64,000 nucleotides of DNA from Phycisphaerales bacterium (GTDB taxonomy: Bacteria > Planctomycetota > Phycisphaerae > UBA1845 > UTPLA1): the NCBI GenBank assembly GCA_020639075.1, contig JACKHI010000002.1, positions 868,001-932,000 on the forward strand, written 5' to 3'. Positions within the stretch are counted from its first letter, which is position 1, and the number at the start of each line of letters is the position of its first letter. The notes below the pieces were generated by a model. That model did not search any database. It saw only the letters and a list, made by a program, of their open reading frames with translations, and was not told the origin of the DNA. This document shows positions 9,004 to 16,931 of the stretch, one piece after another. A program made the position numbers and the translations under genes.

Positions 9004-9951
9004 ATGCCAAAGCTGTATGCATCGATTCTCGATGTCGTCGGTAACACGCCGTTGGTTCGATTGAATAGGATCATCAAGGCCGACGCCGAGGTCTACGCCA
9101 AGCTCGAGTACATGAATCCGCTCGCGAGCGTGAAGGATCGAATTGCAAAATCGATGATCGAGACCGCAGAGCGAGAAAAGAAACTCACGCCCGGTACAGA
9201 AATCTTCGAGCCGACCAGTGGCAACACGGGAATCGGTCTCGCCTTCGTCTGCGCCGCCAAGGGTTATCCGCTGACGCTGACGATGCCTGAATCGATGAGC
9301 ATGGAACGCCGGATGCTGCTCAAGGCGCTCGGTGCTAACCTCGTCCTGACGCCGGCGGCCGAGGGAATGCCTGGTGCCATCCGGCGTGCTAAAGAGCTTC
9401 ACGCGGAACATCCGGGAAGTTATATGCCCCAACAATTCGACAATCCGGCGAATCCCGAAGTCCATCGCCGAACGACGGCGATGGAAATCTGGAACGACAC
9501 CGACGGTCGCGTCGATATCCTCGTTTCCGGTATCGGAACAGGCGGGACGATTACGGGCGTCAGCGAAGTCATCAAGCAGAAGAAGCCAGATTTCAAGTCC
9601 GTTGCCGTCGAACCGGAAGAGTCCCCGATTCTCTCGCAGATGCGCGCCAATGAACCGACCAAGCCGGGGCCGCACAAGATTCAAGGGATCGGCGCCGGGT
9701 TTGCGCCGGCGGTCCTCAATACCGACATATTTGACGAAATCCAGCGAGTGTCGTCAGAGGACGCCATGAATTGGGCTCGCCGATCGGCGAAGGAAGAGGG
9801 GATTCTCTGCGGCATCTCGTCGGGTGCGGCGATCTGCGCGGCCGAACGTGTTGCAGTGAGGCCCGAAAACGCCGGCAAATTGATCGTCGTTATTCTGCCA
9901 TCCTCCGGCGAGCGTTACCTGAGCACGCCCTTGTTCCAGCAGGCTCCGTGA
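9004..9951 (+). CDS. cysK: Cysteine synthase (O-acetylserine sulfhydrylase)
   Basis: A 315-residue PLP enzyme that makes cysteine from O-acetylserine and sulfide. The PLP lysine lies in NPLASVKDRIA near residue 43, the substrate loop is TSGNTG near residue 70, and the phosphate-binding glycine loop is GTGGT near residue 180. Length is typical for CysK. The ATG at 9004 gives the conserved start MPKLYASILDVVGNTPLVRL; the open frame extends upstream but without family-like sequence. The adenylylsulfate kinase gene follows one base after the stop, so the two form a sulfur-assimilation operon. Confidence 0.95.
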   Translation: MPKLYASILDVVGNTPLVRLNRIIKADAEVYAKLEYMNPLASVKDRIAKSMIETAEREKKLTPGTEIFEPTSGNTGIGLAFVCAAKGYPLTLTMPESMSMERRMLLKALGANLVLTPAAEGMPGAIRRAKELHAEHPGSYMPQQFDNPANPEVHRRTTAMEIWNDTDGRVDILVSGIGTGGTITGVSEVIKQKKPDFKSVAVEPEESPILSQMRANEPTKPGPHKIQGIGAGFAPAVLNTDIFDEIQRVSSEDAMNWARRSAKEEGILCGISSGAAICAAERVAVRPENAGKLIVVILPSSGERYLSTPLFQQAP

Positions 9952-9952
9952 C

Positions 9953-10579
9953 TTGCCCGATCCGACACCCAAGTCTGAGAATGTTCGATGGCATGCGGGG
10001 CACGTCTCGCGCGACGATCGCCGCGGCCTGCTGAGGCAATCCGGTTGCACCGTCTGGCTGACGGGCCTGCCGGCGAGCGGCAAGAGCACGATCGCGTTCG
10101 CAGTCGAGCGTATGCTGATCGATGCCGGCCAAGCCGCCTACGTGCTGGACGGCGACAACATTCGACACGGCCTATGCGGCAATCTCGGATTCTCCGCCGA
10201 GGATCGGGCGGAGAATATTCGCCGGATCGGTGAAGTCGCCCGCCTCTTCGCAGATGCGGGACTCGTCACGCTCACTTCGTTTGTCAGTCCGTATCGCGCT
10301 GATCGCAAACTCGTCAGGTCGCTCCATGAGGAAGTTTCGATACCTTTCGTCGAAGTGTTTGTCGATACGCCGGTCGAAGCATGCGAGGCACGAGATCCCA
10401 AAGGGCTGTACAAAAAGGCACGGGCTGGGGCGATTTCGAACTTCACGGGCGTCAATGATCCTTATGAGCCGCCGTTGGCCCCGGAATTGGTTCTCAGGAC
10501 ACAGGAATACGGGATCCAGGACTGCAGCGAGGCCGTCATCAAGCTGCTGAAGATGATGGGATTGCTCGAGTTGCGGTGA
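9953..10579 (+). CDS. cysC: Adenylylsulfate (APS) kinase
   Basis: A 208-residue P-loop kinase that phosphorylates adenosine 5'-phosphosulfate to PAPS. The Walker A motif is GLPASGKST near residue 38. The family motifs DGDNIRHGL, the RRIGEVARLFADAG stretch and SPYRADR follow in order, as does DPKGLYKKARAG. The only in-frame start near the expected N-terminus is the TTG at 9953, just after the cysK stop, with a weak AGCAGG upstream, so the exact start is uncertain. A CysK-CysC pair links sulfate activation to cysteine formation; no sulfate adenylyltransferase gene is in the window. Confidence 0.93.
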   Translation: MPDPTPKSENVRWHAGHVSRDDRRGLLRQSGCTVWLTGLPASGKSTIAFAVERMLIDAGQAAYVLDGDNIRHGLCGNLGFSAEDRAENIRRIGEVARLFADAGLVTLTSFVSPYRADRKLVRSLHEEVSIPFVEVFVDTPVEACEARDPKGLYKKARAGAISNFTGVNDPYEPPLAPELVLRTQEYGIQDCSEAVIKLLKMMGLLELR

Positions 10580-10901
10580 TCCATTCATTCGGCATTTCCA
10601 TAAGTATATCTCCTGATTGAAGTTATGCGTCATTTCTGACGGCTGGCGGTTGTTGACCTCTCTGACCGAGGTAAACAGGAAATTAATGTCGCCGTCATGG
10701 ATCCAGCTGTTGATTCGGACAATCAAGGTAATTATTATCACGCCTGTCGATCCGCTCATTGAGGCGGATGTGACATGAGGCGCATTCCGACGTTCGGCGA
10801 GTGGTCGCGACCGGGGGGCGTCCGAGGTAGGGAAACAGGGACGTGTTGTCGCGCCGCCCGCGTGGATCGGCAAAAACGGCAATCGGACGAGGGAGAGATT
10901 C
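10580..10901. other. Intergenic leader before a PEP-CTERM gene
   Basis: About 320 bases with AT-rich patches (near 10610-10740) but no gene. It probably contains the promoter of the following exported-protein gene. No riboswitch or clear promoter boxes are identified. Confidence 0.4.
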
Positions 10902-11558
10902 ATGAAGAGTTTGGTCGCATCACTTGCTTTGCTTGTCGGTTTTTCGACGGCACAGGCCAGCATGGTTTCATACAACGTCAATTACGGCCCGGAAGCTGCG
11001 GCTTCGCCGAACCACGTGGTCGGGATGCTGCCGCTCTTTGACCCGGGGCTTGGAACGCTCACAAAAGTCACATTGACGCTCGATTCGACAACCTCCGGCG
11101 GTACGATCGCCTGGGACAATGAGGCCCCGACCTCGACGAATATCACGCTCGGCATCGGCGCCGAAGTGACGGTCACAGCTCAGTCCTTGCTCACGGCTGT
11201 CGCGCTTCCGCTGCAGACGGGCTCGGCGATGGGCGTGGACGCCGACAACGACGGCGCGGCGGACTTCATTGGCACGGATTCGTTCTCCGTCGTCGGCGGG
11301 TCCGGCATGGACAGCGACATGGATATGAGCACGGCCCCGGCCACGCTTCTGGCTTTCACGGGGTTGGGGACCTTCAACGTCGAGCTGGCTTCGGGTGTTG
11401 AGACGTTCCTGAGCACGTCCGGCGGATTCGGACCGATCGATCCGGTTCCGGGCGTGACGCAGGGTACAGTCACAGTGACGTACGAGTATGTTCCGGAGCC
11501 GGCGACCGCTCTGATGTTCGTGTTCGGCGGAATCGCTCTCATTCGTCGCCGACGCTAA
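10902..11558 (+). CDS. PEP-CTERM exported protein, choice-of-anchor E-like
   Basis: A 218-residue protein with a signal peptide (residues 1-19, cleavage after AQA). It has a beta-rich body containing LPLFDPGLGTLTKVTLTLDS and a C-terminal PEP-CTERM signal: VPEPA, a hydrophobic helix and the arginine cluster IRRRR. The LFDPGLGTL section and overall length resemble choice-of-anchor E proteins. Such proteins are exported and processed by an exosortase; no exosortase gene lies in the window. A GGGAGAG ribosome binding site precedes the ATG. A stem-loop downstream probably ends the transcript. Confidence 0.85.
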   Translation: MKSLVASLALLVGFSTAQASMVSYNVNYGPEAAASPNHVVGMLPLFDPGLGTLTKVTLTLDSTTSGGTIAWDNEAPTSTNITLGIGAEVTVTAQSLLTAVALPLQTGSAMGVDADNDGAADFIGTDSFSVVGGSGMDSDMDMSTAPATLLAFTGLGTFNVELASGVETFLSTSGGFGPIDPVPGVTQGTVTVTYEYVPEPATALMFVFGGIALIRRRR

Positions 11559-11628
11559 GTACGAATCGCCATCGTTCGCGGCGAAAGGCACGCGGGCGAC
11601 GGCAATCATACTGAACAGACATTTCGCG

Positions 11629-11670
11629 GCCCGAGTCGATTCCCTGAATCGATTCGGGCTGTGTTCATTT
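11629..11670 (+). terminator. Probable terminator after the PEP-CTERM gene
   Basis: A 13-base stem with one mismatch (GCCCGAGTCGATT at 11629 paired with AATCGATTCGGGC at 11647) and a five-base loop, followed by a T-rich stretch. The U tract is imperfect, so strength is uncertain. Confidence 0.6.
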
Positions 11671-11792
11671 CGGCGAGCGTGAATTCGATGGAGCGGGAAC
11701 GAGATTGAGTAGAATGGGCTTCGCAACAGGTAAGGCGGCCGATTGTTGACCGCCATCTCGATGGCCGGAATCATGAGGGACAGCGGGACTCC

Positions 11793-12695
11793 TTGATACG
11801 TCGAAAGCGAACCCGAACTCGGGCAGTCGGCCTGCAAGTCGAGCGTCCGGCAATCCGATGGGCCGATCTGCACATGCACTCGCGCGCCTCGGACGGTCAC
11901 TACACGCCTGCCTATCTCATGGAGCTCGCAAGCCTGCGCGGCCTTTCCGCTGTTGCGTTGACGGATCACGACACGGTCGACGGTCTGGCCGAAGCGGCAG
12001 CAGCGGCCGAGAAGTTCGGAATGGACTTCATCAACGGGGTTGAACTGGATGCGGCTCATTACCAAGGCACGATGCACATTCTCGGCTATGGATTCGATCC
12101 GACGGCGCAGAGCATGCAGGGTCATCTGCATGCGGCCAAGTCGGCGCGATCCAATCGAAACGGAGAAATCCTGCGGCGCTTGCGCGAGCTCGACGTTCGG
12201 ATTGACGAATCGGAACTGCTTGGGCGGCGCGGCGCGGCGGAATTGGGGCGTCCGCATATCGCCGACGCTATCGTCCGTGCCGGCCGGGCGCGGGATCGCG
12301 AGGCAGCGTTCAGAGACTATCTGGGAGAAGGCGCCGCGGCTTACGTCGTCGGCGACAAGCTGAAACCGTCGTCGTGCATATCGGCCATTCGCAACGCTGG
12401 CGGTGTGGCAGTCCTCGCTCATCCAACAACGTTGCGTTGCAGTTCCGATCTCGAGTTGGAGACGATCGTCGCCCGGCTCGAATCCGATGGACTCGGCGGC
12501 ATTGAAGTGTGGCATCCGAGTCAGGATGAGGCGAAGCAGAAGCGACTGCTGGCGCTGGCGAAGCGCTTCGATCTTGTCGCAACCGGCGGCTCGGATCTTC
12601 ATGTTGTGTCGAGTCACGAGAAGCACGGCACGGGCTTCGGCATCCGCATCGACGCGCGAATTGTCAGCGATCTGTCGTCGAGATTCGGCCGCTGA
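11793..12695 (+). CDS. PHP-domain phosphoesterase
   Basis: A 300-residue polymerase-and-histidinol-phosphatase (PHP) domain protein. The metal ligands are visible in order: DLHMHSRASDG near residue 25, LTDHDTVDG near 55, NGVELD near 80, HILGYGFD near 93, and the late LAHP and GGSDLH motifs. The family includes the 3',5'-nucleoside bisphosphate phosphatase/RNase AM (YciV/TrpH) enzymes, which this most resembles in length and motif spacing. The only start close enough to the first motif is the TTG at 11793; an ATG 20 bases upstream is out of frame. It appears to be a single-gene unit. Confidence 0.88.
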   Translation: MIRRKRTRTRAVGLQVERPAIRWADLHMHSRASDGHYTPAYLMELASLRGLSAVALTDHDTVDGLAEAAAAAEKFGMDFINGVELDAAHYQGTMHILGYGFDPTAQSMQGHLHAAKSARSNRNGEILRRLRELDVRIDESELLGRRGAAELGRPHIADAIVRAGRARDREAAFRDYLGEGAAAYVVGDKLKPSSCISAIRNAGGVAVLAHPTTLRCSSDLELETIVARLESDGLGGIEVWHPSQDEAKQKRLLALAKRFDLVATGGSDLHVVSSHEKHGTGFGIRIDARIVSDLSSRFGR

Positions 12696-13019
12696 ACTGC
12701 GCGCCGAATCGCGGCGATTCGCGCGGCATGGACCGATCAAACCAAAAAAATATGCGTCGATTTTTCGCAACGTCTGGAGGCGGCGTGATGCTGTCGTTCC
12801 GTGTGGGCGTTGACGTAAGTGCTGCATTTTGAGTCCCTTATGAGAGGTGCTGTCGGTTTGGCGGGGAAATTGACGATCCGCCACTCCCCGACAATCCGGT
12901 CTTGCGCCCCGACGCGCAAGTTAACTCGTCACATTGGCTTGCCGACGACCCTCAACAGCCACGGGTACTGGACCATCGTGGCTCAATCGGACCGATTTCA
13001 ATTTAGAGGGAATCGAAAC

Positions 13020-13457
13020 ATGGCCATGAACTCTGGCAACATCACCAAGGCGACGTATCAGGCGGACATCAAGCGAAAGCAGGCGTTTTTCAATCGCTGC
13101 CAGCGACGCTTTAAGGTCGCCAAGACGACCGGCGAGAAGACGTTCCTGAAGAACGAAGCCAAGCGGATCTGCACCGAACTGCGAATGTGCTCCAAGAACT
13201 GGAAGAACTTCGGCTTCGGCGGCTGCACATGGGTCACGAAGAACTACAACATGGTCAACTTCACGACGGGCAACAAGACGTCGCGACCGACGGCCAGCCG
13301 CAAGACGACGAGCAACAAGACGTCGGCTCGCCGCACGAGCGCTCGACGAACCGGCACGACGCGAACGAGCTCGCGCCGAACGATGAACGGCTCGAAGGTT
13401 CGCGCCAACAGCCGAACGCGCTCCAGCGCTTCGCGCCGCAGCTACGTCGCCTGGTAA
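13020..13457 (+). CDS. Small, very basic protein with Thr/Ser/Arg-rich tail
   Basis: A 145-residue protein starting at the ATG at 13020 with GAGGGA upstream. Residues 1-85 form an ordered-looking, Lys/Arg-rich helical part with a few cysteines (FFNRCQRRFKVAKT, ELRMCSKNWKNFGFGGCTWV). The last 55 residues are almost only Thr, Ser, Arg, Lys and Asn in short repeats (TSARRTSARRTGTTRTSSRR). The charge pattern suggests binding to DNA or RNA, like histone H1-type tails. No family is recognised. It has its own terminator and stands alone, so it is likely an independently and perhaps strongly expressed gene. Confidence 0.75.
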   Translation: MAMNSGNITKATYQADIKRKQAFFNRCQRRFKVAKTTGEKTFLKNEAKRICTELRMCSKNWKNFGFGGCTWVTKNYNMVNFTTGNKTSRPTASRKTTSNKTSARRTSARRTGTTRTSSRRTMNGSKVRANSRTRSSASRRSYVAW

Positions 13458-13547
13458 ATCCAAGGCACCAGACTTCCACGCGCTCCGGTGGAGAAGGTTC
13501 GGGAGTGGAGGCTTCCCGAGTCGGTCTCGCCGGAGCAATAAGACAAG

Positions 13548-13596
13548 AGCCGAAACGCGTTGACGGTGGATACCGGGCGTGTTTCGGCTTTCTTGT
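13548..13596 (+). terminator. Rho-independent terminator after the basic protein gene
   Basis: Stem AGCCGAAACGCG at 13548 pairs with CGTGTTTCGGCT at 13578 (one G-U), followed by TTCTTGT. It lies about 90 bases past the stop codon. Confidence 0.75.
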
Positions 13597-14475
13597 ATTC
13601 CAGCCGAACGGTGCGTGACGGGACGCACGGGGGGGCTGAGCGGCTGTTCTTCATTGCAGCAAGCTCCCGCCGGATCGCATTGATGCGACAGTTCGCATCG
13701 AGTTTGCAGATGGCGAAACGCGTGTAACTTCTTCTGCCGCTTCGGGATCGGTCGTTTTGCATGAGAAACGCCCCCCTGCAAATTGGCGCAAATTGTGCAA
13801 AATCCGGGGTCATTCTGAGTCGCCGGAAAATCCGAGGGGTGGTTCTTCGCGACTCGGCTTTCCGCGGCTGCTGGTTCCTGATGGTTGAGCATTTTCATTC
13901 GTGCAAATTCCCGCAAAGTGTCGCAAACTCTCGCAAATTCGGCGACGCAGGGCGACAGGCACCTGCGATATCGGGCCGGGCTTTCCGGAGCGCCGCGCCA
14001 TTGATGATGCTTGGTCTGTGTTCCGGGGAATCGGGGGTTCATCTCGGAATTCCGGGAAGGCAATGCACGCCGGCGATGCGACGTTGGTGATCGCGAAGTG
14101 CTTGGCGCTTGGGCGCTTATTTCGCACTTTCAGTGCTTGAATCGTGTGTTGGTCCGGGACCCAGGGCTGCGGTTGCCCGCTTCGCGGGCTGCACTTGCCC
14201 TGGGCTTCTATGAGTGTCCGTCGGATGTCAAGTGTGGCCTCGCGTTGGAGTCGGCTCATTCTTCTATCCGAGCATCGGCACGATCGCGCCTGGCCCAAGT
14301 GGGTTTTCCGAGCATGTTGATGACAGCCCCATCTGTCTTCGAGCCGTGAGCCCAGCCCGGGGACGAGCGAGTCATCATGACACGAGCGACTCGTTTGTTC
14401 AAAGCCCCAATCGATTTCGTCGTAAACTGCCAGCGAAGTTCCTCACCTATATGCTCTTTCTTCTTCCTCTGCGCT
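13597..14475. other. Gene-poor stretch
   Basis: About 880 bases with no convincing gene. It contains several loosely spaced GCAAA-type words around 13780-13950 and one compound palindrome at 14160-14204. The overlapping minus-strand open frames here have no protein-like composition. Confidence 0.5.
14160..14204. repeat. Compound double-hairpin repeat
   Basis: Outer arms CCCAGGGC (14160-14167) and GCCCTGGG (14197-14204) enclose an inner hairpin GCCCGC-TTC-GCGGGC (14175-14189). The nested-hairpin layout recalls dispersed REP-like elements. A second example with different arm sequence is at 19992-20040. Confidence 0.7.
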
Positions 14476-15510
14476 CTACGCCGCGATGCGCGAGACGAGC
14501 TTAAGGTCGTGATACAGCCCTCGAATCCAGCGATTCGCGATTGCCGCAACCACGACACAGCGCTTCTTGCCACGTGCTTCCATCTCGACTGAGAACCGGA
14601 TCCATCGCGGATCGTATCGCCGCAGTCGATGCGCCGCCTCCATCAAAGTCGCTCGCAGATATCGATTGCCGGCGTGTATCAGACCCGCGTCCGCTTGTCG
14701 CAGTCCGCTGGACACATTGCGCGGCGACAACGCACAGTAGTTGGCCAGTTGTTTGCCGGTGCGGAAGCGGGTCGCGTCGCCGATTTCGGCGCGGATGACG
14801 CAGGCCGTGATCAATCCGAGACCGCGGAGCGATCTGAGCTTCGAGACCATCGGATCGTCGCAGGTCACTTCATCCATGTGCGATTCGACGCGTTTGATGC
14901 GTTTGACGATGGTGTCGAATTCGTCGCACGCATCGTTGACGAGCCAGCGAGTTTCGGGCGGAAGTTCGACGATCTGAAGCCAGTGGCGCCAGCGCAGCGT
15001 CCATCGAATGCCTTTCGGCTCCTGGATACGAAGGTCTCGCAGCCAGCCAGCGACCTTCAGCTTGAGGACGCGCCGTCGATCGACTAGATCCTGGCGGTGA
15101 CGAACCAGCCGGCGAAGTTCGCGAATCGACTCCGGCGCTAACCAGACACGCGGGAGGTAACCGACGCGGACCAGATCGGCGAGCATCCGCGCGTCGGTGA
15201 AGTCGGTCTTGTCGGGCGATTGTTTCATGCGATGGACGTAACCGGGATGGGCGAGATCGATCGACCAGCCGGCGCGATGGATCAACTCGTCGGCGAGGTT
15301 CGCGGCGCCGGTGCAGGATTCGATGGCCGCCCGAATGACAGAACCGAACTGACGCACGAAGGGGTCTATGGCGAGCCAGTGATTCTCGCAGCGCCGATTG
15401 GCCAGAACCCGTCCCGACGCATCCAGGACGCAGACCTGAACGAACGCCGTCGCATAATCAAGACCTACAAACACCTGCCTGCCCGCCTCAACCTGTGTAG
15501 AATGATTCAT
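14476..15510 (-). CDS. IS110-family transposase
   Basis: A 344-residue transposase. The N-terminal DEDD-type RuvC-like domain begins VFVGLDYATAFVQVCVLDASG, and later aspartates lie in SPDKTDFTDARMLADL. The C-terminal Transposase_20 region includes LRSLRGLGLITACVIRAEIG and LSPRNVSSG. The ATG at 15510 has a strong AGGAG at eight bases. The gene looks intact. IS110 elements have no ordinary terminal inverted repeats, so the element borders cannot be read directly. Hairpins at 15540-15564 and 15596-15612, just upstream of the gene, may mark the left end or its REP-like target. Confidence 0.93.
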   Translation of the reverse strand: MNHSTQVEAGRQVFVGLDYATAFVQVCVLDASGRVLANRRCENHWLAIDPFVRQFGSVIRAAIESCTGAANLADELIHRAGWSIDLAHPGYVHRMKQSPDKTDFTDARMLADLVRVGYLPRVWLAPESIRELRRLVRHRQDLVDRRRVLKLKVAGWLRDLRIQEPKGIRWTLRWRHWLQIVELPPETRWLVNDACDEFDTIVKRIKRVESHMDEVTCDDPMVSKLRSLRGLGLITACVIRAEIGDATRFRTGKQLANYCALSPRNVSSGLRQADAGLIHAGNRYLRATLMEAAHRLRRYDPRWIRFSVEMEARGKKRCVVVAAIANRWIRGLYHDLKLVSRIAA

Positions 15511-15539
15511 GTCCGTTGCTCCTGAAAAGGGTTTTTGCT

Positions 15540-15612
15540 CGGGCTGGTAGCGTATACCAGCCCGGCAACGGACGCTCATCCCTATCTTTCATATGGCACG
15601 CTTTCAGCGTGC
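15540..15612. repeat. Two hairpins beside the IS110 transposase
   Basis: CGGGCTGGTA (15540-15549) pairs perfectly with TACCAGCCCG (15555-15564). GCACGC (15596-15601) pairs with GCGTGC (15607-15612). Palindromes next to IS110-group genes can be element ends or insertion targets. Confidence 0.6.
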
Positions 15613-15764
15613 GTTCGTGACGAACCACAATTGAAGGGGTGAATTGCGGTTTTCAACTCTGACTCGCGCGACGGACAATTTGATGGTCGGACGCGTCAAC
15701 TCGCGTTGAATTGTTGAAAATGTAACCACGCTTGCAGTGCGTCGACGCGCGCGAGTCTGGTAGA

Positions 15765-16787
15765 ATGGCGGGCATGAGGGCCGTTCGCTATTTGTTGTTA
15801 TCGATTCTCGTCGGGGTCATTGCGGCCAGGGTCGTGAGTTCGCGGGGGGCGGTCGGTTATTCGTCCTCGGGCTTCCAGGTCTATGTGAATGCGAGCACGT
15901 TCTGGGTTGTCTTCGAACCGGATTCTGTAGATGAGGCTGTTCATGCGCCCGCCGGCTGGTCGGTCGGCAAGCTTGGTGCGTATTCAGATGGGCTGATCAT
16001 GCCGACTGCCAGCGGTGGTCGGTTTGGCATTCCCTATTGGCTGATCCTGCTCGTGGCGGCACCTGCGTGGTATGACCTGCACATGCGCGCGCGCGCCGAG
16101 GTGCGACGACGGCGCGGACGGTTGTGCCAATCGTGCAGCGCCGTTCTGAGTGACGGCGATCGCAGCCTTTGCGCGGCTTGCCAGGAAAAGCGAGCCGGCG
16201 TTGATGAGTGGGAGACGGTGATTCGGGAGCAGCTCGTCCCTGCGGGGTGGACGCCGAGTCGCGACGTGTGGGATTCGATTGAGAAGCCGGATGGGCTTCA
16301 GCCGTTTTCCGAAGCGCGACGCATCCTTGGATCGTACGGCGATTTGGAATTCTGGACGCGCGAGCGCGACAGGCAAGTGGTGCTTAGACCGTCCGTCGCT
16401 GCGGAGTACGTCGATCAGATTCGTTTCCTGGCATCGCAAGTCGGGCATGCACTCTATCCGATCGGCTCGCACACGATCCAGGACGAAGTGTATCTGCTGG
16501 TGGACGATCGGGGCGTCGTGTTTGAGTTGGACGTATGGGAGTCGGGCGGCAACGAGCCGGCGGAGGCGAGTTTTGAACTCTATCCATACGCGGGGACATT
16601 TGAGATCGCGATGGATGCGCTGATGAGGGAGGCGGATCCGATCGCGCGACGATGGAATCGGGATTTTGATTCGGAGTTCGGGCGTTTGGGGGTGTTGAAT
16701 CAGGGGTATTTGGTTGAAGAGCGGCGGAACGATGGTGAGTTGAGTCGGTGTGTTGAGGTTGTTGCGGGGCGATGGAAGAGGGGGTGA
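15765..16787 (+). CDS. Membrane/zinc-ribbon protein with SUKH-3-like domain
   Basis: A 340-residue protein. Residues about 7-25 form a membrane helix or signal anchor, and a second helix lies near 98-112 (IPYWLILLVAAPAW). A short zinc ribbon follows (CQSCSAVLSDGDRSLCAAC, about 128-146). The C-terminal 190 residues match the SUKH-3 pattern: GWTPSRDVW, an LGSYGDLEF strand, ALYPIG, DRGVVFELDVW and AMDALMRE at the expected spacing. SUKH domains are best known as immunity proteins against polymorphic toxins, and also act as general protein-binding folds. No toxin gene is adjacent. The membrane tether and zinc ribbon make this an unusual architecture. The ATG at 15765 is chosen; another lies three codons later. 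Confidence 0.75.
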   Translation: MAGMRAVRYLLLSILVGVIAARVVSSRGAVGYSSSGFQVYVNASTFWVVFEPDSVDEAVHAPAGWSVGKLGAYSDGLIMPTASGGRFGIPYWLILLVAAPAWYDLHMRARAEVRRRRGRLCQSCSAVLSDGDRSLCAACQEKRAGVDEWETVIREQLVPAGWTPSRDVWDSIEKPDGLQPFSEARRILGSYGDLEFWTRERDRQVVLRPSVAAEYVDQIRFLASQVGHALYPIGSHTIQDEVYLLVDDRGVVFELDVWESGGNEPAEASFELYPYAGTFEIAMDALMREADPIARRWNRDFDSEFGRLGVLNQGYLVEERRNDGELSRCVEVVAGRWKRG

Positions 16788-16931
16788 AGGTGTGTGAGGG
16801 CAGGCGTGGGTTCGTGATGCGTATCGTCGGGGGGGACGGAGCGATTCATCGTGACAGATAATCTGGCCGAAACGGACGATCCCATTGGACGCGCTCCCCA
16901 CGAGTATCGAATCTTTGCCATGGATGGTCGA

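Noticed and set aside
10968..12884. 638-residue minus-strand open frame
   Set aside because: It runs antisense through the PEP-CTERM and PHP genes, both of which have clear motifs; the product has no recognisable domain.
13770..13960. Repeated GCAAA words as a possible CRISPR or iteron array
   Set aside because: Spacing is irregular and no conserved repeat unit longer than about seven bases is present.
12921..14063. 380-residue minus-strand open frame
   Set aside because: It covers the antisense of the basic-protein gene, whose Thr/Arg repeats produce an open Ala/Arg shadow, and then noncoding sequence.
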